DNA from: Euglena gracilis
Taxonomy: Eukaryota; Euglenida; Euglenophyceae; Euglenales
NCBI GenBank assembly: GCA_039621445.1
Contig: CP154955.1
Span: 19,696,691-19,760,690, forward strand
Direction: 5' to 3'
DNA length: 64,000 nt
Shown piece after piece: positions 31,243 through 40,433 of this stretch. A program made the translations under genes and the position numbers. Numbering within the stretch: position 1 is the first letter of the stretch; each line of letters begins with the position of its first letter. The notes below the pieces were generated by a model. That model did no database searches and had not been told where the DNA came from. It saw only the letters and a program-made list of their open reading frames with translations.

Positions 31243-31424
31243 CCCCAACTACGAGGAGGCCCGCTGCGTCACCAGCCCATGCCAGAACTGCATTGCCGCC
31301 ACCACGACGATGCAGTGCTGGCTGGTGGTGCCGTACGGCCAGAACACGTCAGGGGTCTGGACCCTGCAGGCGAATGACGGCTCGGGGAACTCCCAGGGGA
31401 CCCTGCAGGTCACCCTCGGCAAAG
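31243..31424 (+). CDS. IPT/TIG-domain gene: exon 3
   Basis: After CCCTGCAG the frame encodes PNYEEARCVTSPCQNCIAAT then TTMQCWLVVPYGQNTSGVWT and LQANDGSGNSQGTLQVTLGK. Four Cys and the MQCWLVVPYGQNTSG stretch match the second half of TIG modules (usual form QLTCxLPxGxGxN). It ends at a normal GT (31425), phase 1, and joins the next exon in frame. Confidence 0.65.
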
Positions 31425-31734
31425 GTGCGGCTGCTGCTTTTATTGTCTTGCCGCTTTCCTTCTTCTGCATGTGGCATCAACTTTTTGAACAAAGGGCTTC
31501 AAAATGGCCAAAAGTGGCCTTTTCGAGGGATTTTTGGGGGTTCACCACCAAAATTTGACTGAATCCCAACCCAGTTAAATTTCGGCTTTTTGAGGTATCA
31601 GCCCGGGTCCAGCTGCCAGCTGGCTGGTCCCCAGGGGGTCCAGCAAGCATCTTTTCAAGGATCTTTTCCAGCCGGCCCGTAGGACCACCCCGGGTCCTTA
31701 AGAAAACCCTGGTGGCAGGTGAATGCGTGGCGTG

Positions 31735-32025
31735 CAGGGGTTTTTTTAGTCTTGGACCCCCTCCCCCCCGGGGGGGAGGGGGGGGGTAGGGTGGGTGGGT
31801 CCCTTGAACCCCCCCCCATGGGGGGTGGGTGTAGGGGCTGGTGGGTATATCTTTTTTGGCGCCGAAAATTATGAAAAAAGGTGATATTTTTAGCATTTTG
31901 GCCATTTTCGGGCAAAAGTGGGTGGGTCCCCCGGGACCCCCCCCCCCTCCCCCGGGGGGTCCACCCCGGGGGGTGGGTGGGTGGGTGCCGACCCCCCCTC
32001 CCCCCCGGTCTTAAAAAAACCCCTG
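31735..32025. mobile_element. hAT-like MITE, copy 3
   Basis: Begins CAGGGGTTTTTTTAGTCTTG and ends GGTCTTAAAAAAACCCCTG. Flanks GTGGCGTG (31727-31734) and GTGACGTG (32026-32033) are a 7/8 target duplication. Shares the core GCCATTTTCGGGCAAAAGTG with copy 2. It sits in a conventional intron of the TIG gene. Confidence 0.85.
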
Positions 32026-32663
32026 GTGACGTGGTGTATGAGACCTGGTAATCTCGAGCGTGGTGTGCGCGCGCGTATGGAGTTATGTATTTTGTAAGAG
32101 CTTGTTGTGTGTGTGCCCACTGCATCTCTGAATAATTCTCACACATTGTGGTCAGCAGACATTATCTAAAACCCTGCCCACTGATGTTGCAGAATTCTTT
32201 TTCGCACTTATTTCAGAAATCATTTGGGGCTGCCCACTCAGCCTCCCTTACTGCAGCCTTGCAACTGGGGAAGGTCGGGCGAGGGATGGACAGCACACAC
32301 ATGCAAGCGCTGGCGTCCACCCATCATAACACATCCACTCGCTGGCATCCGCCCGCCCACCCATCATGACGCACATCCACACGGAGATTGGGGGGGGGGC
32401 TGTAGAGAATTTGTGTTGCCAGCATTGATTGGGTGGGGTGGGGTACGAGCCACAGAGGGGGATACACCTTTCCCACGCCCCATTTGGGCTTCGCTTGAAT
32501 CCACCTTCGTTGAATCCCTTCTTGAAACCTCGAAAAATGATCCGAGGGGGCTCCCCTCCCCCTTGACCACTTGATTACAACGGGGGGAAATCAAAAAAAC
32601 TTGATCACCCATTTGTGGGCCACCGCGCCACTCCGCACACCCAACGTTCCATTCCCCCCACAG

Positions 32664-32743
32664 CCATCCCCCCAGTCATCTCGGGGACAGACGGCTGCCC
32701 GGACTACAACGGGCGGCGCGCGTTGAACTGCATCAACGGGCAC
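32664..32743 (+). CDS. IPT/TIG-domain gene: exon 4
   Basis: After CCCCACAG the frame encodes (A)IPPVISGTDGCPDYNGRRAL then NCINGH. PVISGTDGC...C is the start of the next TIG module, parallel to LKGVNSTDC in exon 1. It ends at GT (32744), phase 0. Both introns around it obey GT-AG, in contrast to the intron after exon 1. Confidence 0.65.
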
Positions 32744-33858
32744 GTGTGTATCCTCGAACGTGATGGACACCATCCCTGACACACTGACCCCCTCCCCCAC
32801 AAACTCGTGCACAGATAAGCATAGCGCATCGAAGCAGGACGTAGAACAAGGCTGCCTTTTGCCAAAAGAGGCCCCCCCCCCCGGGGGAGGAATTGGGTGG
32901 GTGGGGCGGGAGGCATGGGTATGTGTTTCGGTGCGAAGCGCTGGAAAATTTTGAAAATGCCCTCAGTTGGCCCGTTTGTTTGGGAGGTGGTAGATGCCCC
33001 CCGGTGGGTGGGTGGGTGGGTGGGTGGGGGACCCCGGGTGTGAGCGCTGGTTTTACACAGGAGGGGGGGGGGAGGGGGTCTGGACCAGCCCCCTCCCCCT
33101 TGGGGCGGATCCGAGAACCCCCCAGAACCAAGAAATTTTCTCTGGCACTTTGCGCCAGGGAAGATAAATTTTGGTGGATGTAATTTTTTTGCGATTTTTG
33201 GGGGGTTTTAAGGCCCAAAAATCCTTTGTACAAGGGGTCAGACCCACCCCTCCCCTCCAGGGGGATGGCCCCCCCTTCCCGCTCATTAATACCCCAGGGA
33301 GGGAATCCCTTGGGGTTTTAAAAAGAAACCTGCTCAGGACCACAAGATCATCACCATTATATCATTCGGATGATCAGCAATGCTGTTGTTGTTGTTGTTG
33401 TTGTTGTGGTTGTTGTTGTTGCTTGTCATCGTCGTCGTTCATCATCATTGTCTTTTTCTCACGTTGGCGGATCTAACTTTACCTCCAAATGACGCTGCCC
33501 ATTCACATCAACGTGTCAGACACCGCCCCCCTCCCCCCAGCTTCAGCATCAGCATGATCTTTGAGCAACAGAATGGGGAATCACTCAGGGTGATTATTTG
33601 ACATGCTTTGCTCTACATTTCTGCTCCTCCCCCAACACCACCCTCTGTCAGCACCCTCCTCTGGTATGGCAGAACAGGTCTCCCACTGCATTTTGTGTTT
33701 GGTAATTTGATGGGAGCTTGCACGTGTTGGTTTTGGTGAAACCCCTGCTTTCCATCTTTTGTTTCAATTTTGTAGTGGATGCAATTGTTGACTGTGTATT
33801 TCAACATAGACCTGCCCCGGTTCCGGCACCGATGTTTTGATGTTGCCATTGCCCTCAG
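32744..33858 (+). other. conventional intron of TIG gene with (GTT)n
   Basis: GT-AG intron containing several poly-C runs, a GGTGGGTGGGTGG tract at 33003-33027 and a (TTG)n microsatellite at 33379-33423. No gene inside. Confidence 0.5.
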
Positions 33859-33891
33859 TTGATCACCATTGAGGGCTCCAACTTCGACAAC
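33859..33891 (+). CDS. IPT/TIG-domain gene: exon 5, cut off by retroelement
   Basis: After GCCCTCAG the frame encodes LITIEGSNFDN, exactly the TIG core that should follow NGH of exon 4. From about 33892 the sequence becomes the reverse complement of the retroelement accessory ORF, so the exon is interrupted. The rest of the gene is not found in the window. Confidence 0.6.
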
Positions 33892-35700
33892 GAATATTAC
33901 TTCCGGTGCTGTTTCAGCAACTTTCTGTCTTGCGTTCCAAGCTGGGGATTTCGGCACTGATGCAGGAGAAATTTCCTTGTCAGCTGGCTGCCAGCATTCT
34001 CGGCAGTCGGAGGCGGTTTTCCGCGTTCTCCAAAACCTCAGAAGTTCACAAGGTGTATTTCCTTGCAAAACTGGCATTCAAGTTTAAACCGTTGGGGGTA
34101 CGCGAGGTCCACGTCTAGCTCCTTGAACAGCGTGCCATACGTGCTGTCCCAATGTATTTGGAGATTGCATGTGAACGGTCCCGCGGCCTGCGCCTGGAGA
34201 TTCACCGGCAGGGGGTAATATTTCCACTGGATTCCCAGTGGTCCAGCCGATTGAACATTTCCTTTACTTGTGCCACGAATGCTTCGTCGTCTGGACATGT
34301 ACCCAAACAGTAATATATGTCAGACCGTTTCGGTCAGTAAAAATGCCCAACCATAACAAACAGCTCCCGGATACCCGACATCCGGTCCACTTCATCGCAA
34401 TGAGGGTCTCCCTAAAACGCGTGAAGTTCGGCGCCGTAGAAGAAACGCTTGCAGTGGTCTTGCATACGATTCTGCACCACGTCTGGCACCGCATCCGGTG
34501 GTCGGTGGATCACGTTTCCTGCCCGCGTAAATATCTGGAGATCGTTTTCGATCCCCAACGATATGTTATCAAGGTATTTACACGAGGGAAATGTCATAAT
34601 CCTTCGCCTTCTGCGAACGTTCGGCGGCTTTTCCGCCCCTCCCTCCCGGGGGTCCGGCAAATTTTCCGCCTTTTCTCGGAGCTGGCTAGGCCGCTTTTCC
34701 TCTTTTGCCAGGTGGGGCGTTCCCACCATTCTCCTGGCCATTTCCTTTCCACTTACCCTTGCCTTTCCCTATACTCCTACCCTTGGTGTTGACAGCTATT
34801 CGAATGTCGCCCAGTAATCCCAGTATTCGGCGTCTTCCGGTGTGTACACAGGGTAAGTGACGGACTCCGTGCTGGGCGTTCGAGCAAATTATTGCTCGGC
34901 GTCCATTCCACGATTCGAGTGAACTGGTGCGACTGGGGGTGGACGGGTTTCCCGACGTGCCCATTCTGCCGTCACGTCTGGCGCTGGCGAGGTTTCCTCG
35001 TCAGCGTCGACGTGCATCGCCGCGGGCGGATTTTACGACCTCGTTGAGCGGCCTCGTTGCTGTGGCGCCAGAATTTTTGGGTCGCGGTCACGCTTGCCGG
35101 CTGTAAAGCTTGTGGGTCGTGTTGGTGGCGCTTCCGCCACAGCAACATCCCTGTGTCGCACCGGTTGACCTGATCGTGGTGGAGCTGACATTCCGGTGAG
35201 AGCTGCCGCAGCAGTATCATGCCGGTGGCGTTCTTCCCTCGTCATTTACACCCGGGCAGGGTATCACTGTCCGGCGGAAGGTGGGGGCTGACGTGCGATC
35301 TGCTTCTGGATCGTCACAGCATATTCTTACTGTTGACGCTCCTCCTCGGAGTAGAACGGCCGGCCAGTCCTCGGGTTGACGGGTTCATCCCGTACCTGGT
35401 GGACCGGCGCCGCACGAGGCGCTGACGCGGCTTCCCGAGGACGAGTGCTTCGGGCAGTGTCAGACGTCGCGGGAGGGTTTTCCTCCGTTTGGCGTCTTGG
35501 CATAGGGTCAGGAATGGTTGTGTGGGGTGGACGTTGATACACGTACTGCTCCTGCGGCGCTGGTCTGTCCGTATAGACAGACACAGCTGCCGTAAGCTGG
35601 GGATAATCCCCAGGACGTGTACTGAGACACATGTGTACACCAGGCACGATCCCAGCTCTGTAGGAAACCTGCAGAGTCTGGATCCGTCACAATCTGACGG
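33892..35700 (-). pseudogene. degraded copy (C) of the retroelement accessory ORF
   Basis: Minus-strand frames match parts of the accessory ORF of copies A and B: FTRAGNVIHRPPDAV, CKRFFYGAELHAF (34741-34412) and YQRPPHTTIPDPMPRR (35647-35327). Many frameshifts and substitutions; both ends of the ORF are missing. It is clearly older than copies A and B. Confidence 0.8.
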
Positions 35701-36379
35701 CTGTGATGAACACAGCCTGACGATCGTGGAAGATCCTATGGGAATTAGCGGCACGTATCACACGTACTCGCGTGATCTCTTTTCCTCACAGGTGGTATTC
35801 TATTCTTCACATTTTGAGTGTTTGAAGTAAAAGGACAAACATCTGAAAAGACTGAACACGACTGTGAAGGAAAATCCTTTCACAGCGACTTGCTTTGTGC
35901 TCTGCCTTAGCGTAGGGGAATTGGGATAAAGGTTTTTGTTACTCCAGGGATTTTTACTCACCTAAGTACGTGCGCACCAGCAGAAAGCAAAATACCCTTT
36001 TCCGGGGCGAAAAGGGGCAAAGGGAAGTCCTTGGACGTACACTTGGTAGCAGTATTAGGTTACGAGTCCTGCACAGAGAATCTCTGTTGTTGACTGGGTG
36101 AGGATCGTACTGAGCCGTGAAGCACGGTGAAAGTACTGTTCCTGGCCCCTAGCCAACCTTTAAGCACGGATACAGGTCTCAGGAGGCTCTGTTCGGTATT
36201 CGCCGATACAACCTTTCTGGTCCATGTCTCACAGCTTATTTTTGTGAGTTTTTGGGTGTTTGCCCCTTTACCCATCTCAAAAGATGCAGAGCACAACCAC
36301 CAACCACAAATTTGACTATGAATTGTTAATGAGTTCATTGACCAATCTTGATGAAGATGGCGGGGATTAGAACGGTTCG
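35701..36379. other. region between copies C and A; no LTR recognised
   Basis: Contains a short palindrome (TGTGAAGGAAAATCCTTTCACA, 35861-35882). It could hold the 5' LTR and leader of copy A, but I could not find a second copy of it near 48.4-49.8 kb or next to copy B. Confidence 0.35.
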
Positions 36380-37417
36380 ATGGAAACAAGTTCCAATTCC
36401 CGACCCCCCAAGCAACAAGAAGACACATTGCATCCATTGTCATTGTCACAAGGCGAAACGCCTTTATTGTTGCAAGGGGGTAATGAACCCTCTTCATCAT
36501 CGTTGTCATTGATTGTGCGGGATGTAGGTGACAAAATGCCTACCTCCGTCCCGGTTCACCCATCATTGATGCGGCGAGGGGATGAGCCCCTTGCTCAAGC
36601 CCATTTCGATCACAAGGATAATGGGGATGAATCCCGTTTGCCTTTACACTTGGTTACCCATGAACAAAGTGAGGGGTATTTGCCCTTTGCGCTGTTCACA
36701 CCCAAAAGATCCCCGATGGAAGCACCGGTGGGCCTTTTGGAGTGCCACTCGGTGGAAACACCGTGTTTTTTCCAACCCCCCCTCAATTATCACCTCCCAC
36801 ACCATTTCGCACATTGCCGGGATTACCCGCGGAACCTGCGGTTTTCCCTGCTTTGCCATGGAATCCGGATATGCGTCTGGTGGTGCGCGCAAACCTCTGG
36901 TGCCGTTTCCATTGTGGAGGACTATGAGGAAGATTTGAGGGATAACCTCACCCCCGGTGATGTTTACCGAATTCTCGGTCAACTCCCAGCGGATCATCCG
37001 CTTAGTAAGCAAATTTTGCATGTCCACCAATGCGTTGCGGAATGCGCAACCATGCTCAACAAAGTTTTGCAGTTTGATGAGGACAATCAAAGGGTTGTCA
37101 ACACCAAACTGGAGTGTTGCTGGAATTATTTGCAGGAAATCGGCAAATATTGCCAACACAATTTTGAAAATGCGGGGAAAGACCTTCAGCATTTTCGAGA
37201 AAGTGTTGACAGTATTTTGCGCATCCAACTTCCACAAAATTTCCAACAAATCAGCGAAATGCTGCATGAAGCGGAAACGCGGAATGATTCCAAGTTTCTG
37301 CATGTGCAAGATGGTATGAGCCATCTTTTTGCCAAAGTGGAATCCTGTTCAACCATGCTACTGCAATTGCAGCATCAGTCACAAGCGCAAAATGCCACCC
37401 CCAAAATGCCGGAATAG
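36380..37417 (+). CDS. copy A Gag, N-terminal part (broken)
   Basis: 345 codons. The first ~180 lie in a segment that is inverted in copy B and are of doubtful frame (another frame gives PTPPQLSPPTPFRTLPGLPA, which looks more protein-like). The part from EEDLRDNLTPGDVYRILGQL onward matches copy B Gag closely and is rich in heptad-type hydrophobics. It ends at a TAG where copy B reads through, because of a 1-base deletion. Function: structural protein of the retroelement particle. Confidence 0.75.
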   Translation: METSSNSRPPKQQEDTLHPLSLSQGETPLLLQGGNEPSSSSLSLIVRDVGDKMPTSVPVHPSLMRRGDEPLAQAHFDHKDNGDESRLPLHLVTHEQSEGYLPFALFTPKRSPMEAPVGLLECHSVETPCFFQPPLNYHLPHHFAHCRDYPRNLRFSLLCHGIRICVWWCAQTSGAVSIVEDYEEDLRDNLTPGDVYRILGQLPADHPLSKQILHVHQCVAECATMLNKVLQFDEDNQRVVNTKLECCWNYLQEIGKYCQHNFENAGKDLQHFRESVDSILRIQLPQNFQQISEMLHEAETRNDSKFLHVQDGMSHLFAKVESCSTMLLQLQHQSQAQNATPKMPE

Positions 37418-37485
37418 GTAATTTTGTCGCGGTTGAGCATTTTGCCGCACTTACCACTTCTTTCCAAGAATCCCAACAACGGATT

Positions 37486-38472
37486 TTGCATCTTGGCTCG
37501 GAAATCGAGCACTTGAAGCAATTTCAGGCGAAAGTGCAAGAAAATTTTGTTCCCCGTACGCAAATCCAGCTTTTGGAGGAACGAATTTCACACTTGGAGC
37601 AAAAATCCTGCCATTGTGCCGCAAATCAGGATGGATTAACCACCTTGAACGCGAAAATCGCGGATTGCGCACAACGGTTGGATTTCACGCAACAACAAAT
37701 GCAAACGGACATTGGCGGTATAAATGCCACCGTTGTCGGTTTGCAGGAGCATGTTTCCGCACTTTCCAAGCGAATTCCCGACATTAGTGGTATTCAAGCC
37801 GCTATTGGGGAATTACAAACCCGTTGCACCTTGTTGTCCACCACAGTAGCGGAAATCCGCTCACTGCCCCCCATTTCGCGTGCTCGGATATCCGAGTCAC
37901 CGGAATTTCGCTCATTTTACAACAAAATGCTTGGTGACAACAAGGAAACCTTGCAAGCATTTTGCACAAGTTTGATTCAACTTGAGGAATCGGTGAATCG
38001 GAATGCCCGATCCATGCAAGATGAGGTTTCACGGTTGGATGCACGAATTTCTGCGTTGTTGGAAAAGCCAACCGCGGAAAATTCGCGCACCACCGCGGGA
38101 ACCCCCACCAAGTCACTCCACCAATTGCAAACCGTTTCAAATGCGGTAAAAGCGCTTGCGGGTCAACTCCGGAATGTGGAGGAGTCCCAAGGAAATCTTG
38201 CCCAAGAATTACACTTGGTTTCTGAAAAGTTGCCACACTTGGACGATTTTTCCCGTTACCGCAAACGCGTTAGGCATTTGGAGACTGAGGTTGACCGTAT
38301 TTGCGGCCAACTCCAGTTGGTGGAACATTTGGAAGAAACGGTGCATGACTTGTCCGCGAGTTTGGATAAAATGTCCACTCCGGTACCGGTTATGTCACCA
38401 CCCACCGCGGTAAGCGCTGCGGTTGGTATTCCAAATGTCCCGGAATCGCGGTCTCAAATTATCGTTTCGTGA
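37486..38472 (+). CDS. copy A Gag, coiled-coil part
   Basis: 328 codons, continuing Gag in another frame: LGSEIEHLKQFQAKVQENFV, then repeated helical segments (RISHLEQK, LNAKIADCAQRLDF, RVRHLETEVDRICGQL). Almost the whole stretch has coiled-coil character, unusually long for a Ty3/gypsy Gag. Copy B has the same region as one ORF with the preceding part. Confidence 0.8.
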   Translation: MHLGSEIEHLKQFQAKVQENFVPRTQIQLLEERISHLEQKSCHCAANQDGLTTLNAKIADCAQRLDFTQQQMQTDIGGINATVVGLQEHVSALSKRIPDISGIQAAIGELQTRCTLLSTTVAEIRSLPPISRARISESPEFRSFYNKMLGDNKETLQAFCTSLIQLEESVNRNARSMQDEVSRLDARISALLEKPTAENSRTTAGTPTKSLHQLQTVSNAVKALAGQLRNVEESQGNLAQELHLVSEKLPHLDDFSRYRKRVRHLETEVDRICGQLQLVEHLEETVHDLSASLDKMSTPVPVMSPPTAVSAAVGIPNVPESRSQIIVS

Positions 38473-38499
38473 GTAGGTATTCTTACATCCACCGCGAAT

Positions 38500-39222
38500 T
38501 TGGTAAATCCACCCGCGAAAACGCGAATTGTACCACCTTTGCATTTGCCCACACCACAAACCCACTTTTCACAGGACATTTCCGAAGAGGAAATTGATCC
38601 ACCGCTCAAAATTTCGAGTCTCCACCAAGAAATTCAACATTCAAACCTTGTACGAGGAATGAGCCAACACCCCACACGTGGTATTGGTATTGTATCGCAT
38701 TCGGGATCATACCAACCACCATCGGGATTACCAGATCACCCATCGGGTTTTCGGCAGGAAACCCGCCCCACCGAGAGAATTTCACCAAATTTTTCGCAAA
38801 TCCCGCAGGAAAATCCTGCCAACCTTACACTTGGTGCGGGAAATCCTGCACGGGTTACACATGGAGCGGAAAATCCGCGAAACGCGTTTGGTGTTAAGAA
38901 TTACCCTGACCCAAACCCCTGGAATACCACCGAGGGTCAGCGGGTTACTCAGAGAGACTTCAAGGGCACCATCGCAATCGCGAACAAGGTGAAGCCCCAA
39001 TGGGACGGGGATCCAACCACATGGAGACAATTTTTTCGGGACTGGGAGTACTATTGGGCACTAAAGGGACCCACCCAAGACCCGAATCCCGAGGTAGTCA
39101 AGATGGAATTCATCGATTGCCTACCGAGGGAGGAGCGAGAACGCGCACGCAATTTGGTGATACGTAATGGCGTATCATTCGATGACCTGGTTGAGCAATA
39201 CGCTTCAACCAAATCGAGTTGA
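38500..39222 (+). CDS. copy A Gag, capsid-like part
   Basis: 240 codons. The C-terminal third (QWDGDPTTWRQFFRDWEYYW, FIDCLPREERERARNLVI) resembles retrotransposon Gag/capsid helices. It ends at a TGA where copy B has CTG (Leu), so the stop is a point mutation in copy A. Confidence 0.8.
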   Translation: MVNPPAKTRIVPPLHLPTPQTHFSQDISEEEIDPPLKISSLHQEIQHSNLVRGMSQHPTRGIGIVSHSGSYQPPSGLPDHPSGFRQETRPTERISPNFSQIPQENPANLTLGAGNPARVTHGAENPRNAFGVKNYPDPNPWNTTEGQRVTQRDFKGTIAIANKVKPQWDGDPTTWRQFFRDWEYYWALKGPTQDPNPEVVKMEFIDCLPREERERARNLVIRNGVSFDDLVEQYASTKSS

Positions 39223-39354
39223 GTCACCAGGATTACCCTGGAGAAGAAATGGCGACAATTCGCGCCATCGGATCGCAAATGGAAATCCATTGACCTTTGG
39301 TATGCCAAATGGTTAGCACTTGCTTCCGAAGTTGATGAACTTAGCGAGAAGCAA

Positions 39355-40326
39355 ATGCGCGAACAATTCGATGCGGTTTTGTTGCATTTCACACCATCCC
39401 TCGTGAAGGATATCCATCGCGAGGAGTTGGCAGGGCATGAGATGACTCTTGCCCAACGTTGGAATTATGTGTCAAAGCAACTCAAGCTCACACAAGTTTT
39501 GGGACAAATACAGTCCGCTTTCCAAACGCATCCCACCGCGGGAATCCCTGCGGGTGCGGTTAATGCGTTGCAAAAATCACCCATGTCACCAAGATCACCC
39601 ACCACGGGACCGAAAACGCGGAATCAGCGTTCTTCGGACCAAGGCACGGATAAACTGTGCTTTTTGTGCAACAAATCTGGTCACATGTCTCGGGAATGCC
39701 CGAATCCCGATGCGCGAAAGCGTATTGGAAGCCCAAGGGGCTCGACCTCCTCACGGGGATCGGGTTCCTCGGCGTTTTCACGTCAATCGGGAGTTTCACG
39801 TTCTTCGGAGAACCGCTTTAGCGGTAGTAGGCCCAAGTCACCATCGCGTGATGGTCGGGAAACCCGTCCTTCTCGCGGTCGGTCACCTGGACCCCCTACC
39901 CGAAAACGGGATTTCAATCGCGACTCTTCACGATCTCGTTCGCGAAGTGGATCATCCTCTTCGCGGGAGTCACCGGGGAAACCCCGGTACACCGGTCATG
40001 GTCGACGGGAAACCCGTTCACCACGACGGTTTGACGGTCGAACGGAATACCGTTCCCCCCGTTATGCGGAATCCCGCCACAAATCCCGTTGTTCACTTTG
40101 CGGTTCCAAAGATCACCACACATCCAAATGTCCCAGATCTCGTTCCCCCGGCCTGGCTACGGAAATCGCGGTAAGCGCCGCGATGACCGTGGTTACTCCT
40201 CCAACCGGCAAAAGGTCGGTTTCAAGATATCTTGTTTGGAGGAGGACACCCCGGCTTCGGGCAGGGAGGGGGATGAGACCTCGGACGGGGAATTTAATGA
40301 GGCCCGAATGGCGGTGCGCTCATTGA
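39355..40326 (+). CDS. copy A Gag, nucleocapsid with two zinc knuckles
   Basis: Begins in the capsid region (REQFDAVLLHFTPSLVKDIH) and contains CFLCNKSGHMSREC and CSLCGSKDHHTSKC, both C-x2-C-x4-H-x4-C knuckles, separated by an Arg/Ser-rich stretch (RSRSGSSSSRESPG). Zinc knuckles bind the element RNA. The Met at 39355 is internal and is only the first ATG after the TGA at ~39222. Confidence 0.85.
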   Translation: MREQFDAVLLHFTPSLVKDIHREELAGHEMTLAQRWNYVSKQLKLTQVLGQIQSAFQTHPTAGIPAGAVNALQKSPMSPRSPTTGPKTRNQRSSDQGTDKLCFLCNKSGHMSRECPNPDARKRIGSPRGSTSSRGSGSSAFSRQSGVSRSSENRFSGSRPKSPSRDGRETRPSRGRSPGPPTRKRDFNRDSSRSRSRSGSSSSRESPGKPRYTGHGRRETRSPRRFDGRTEYRSPRYAESRHKSRCSLCGSKDHHTSKCPRSRSPGLATEIAVSAAMTVVTPPTGKRSVSRYLVWRRTPRLRAGRGMRPRTGNLMRPEWRCAH

Positions 40327-40433
40327 ATTCCATCTATTCCACCAAAAAGTCCGTTGCCGGCTATGCGGCCGGTTCGGACTTGGAGTAGGGGAGCCCGAGG
40401 TCCGAGGGCACGGACCTCTGGGCTGATGAACAG

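Noticed and set aside
35701-36379. 5' LTR or primer-binding site of copy A
   Set aside because: No matching direct repeat could be found downstream of copy A or beside copy B, and no convincing tRNA-complementary site is present.
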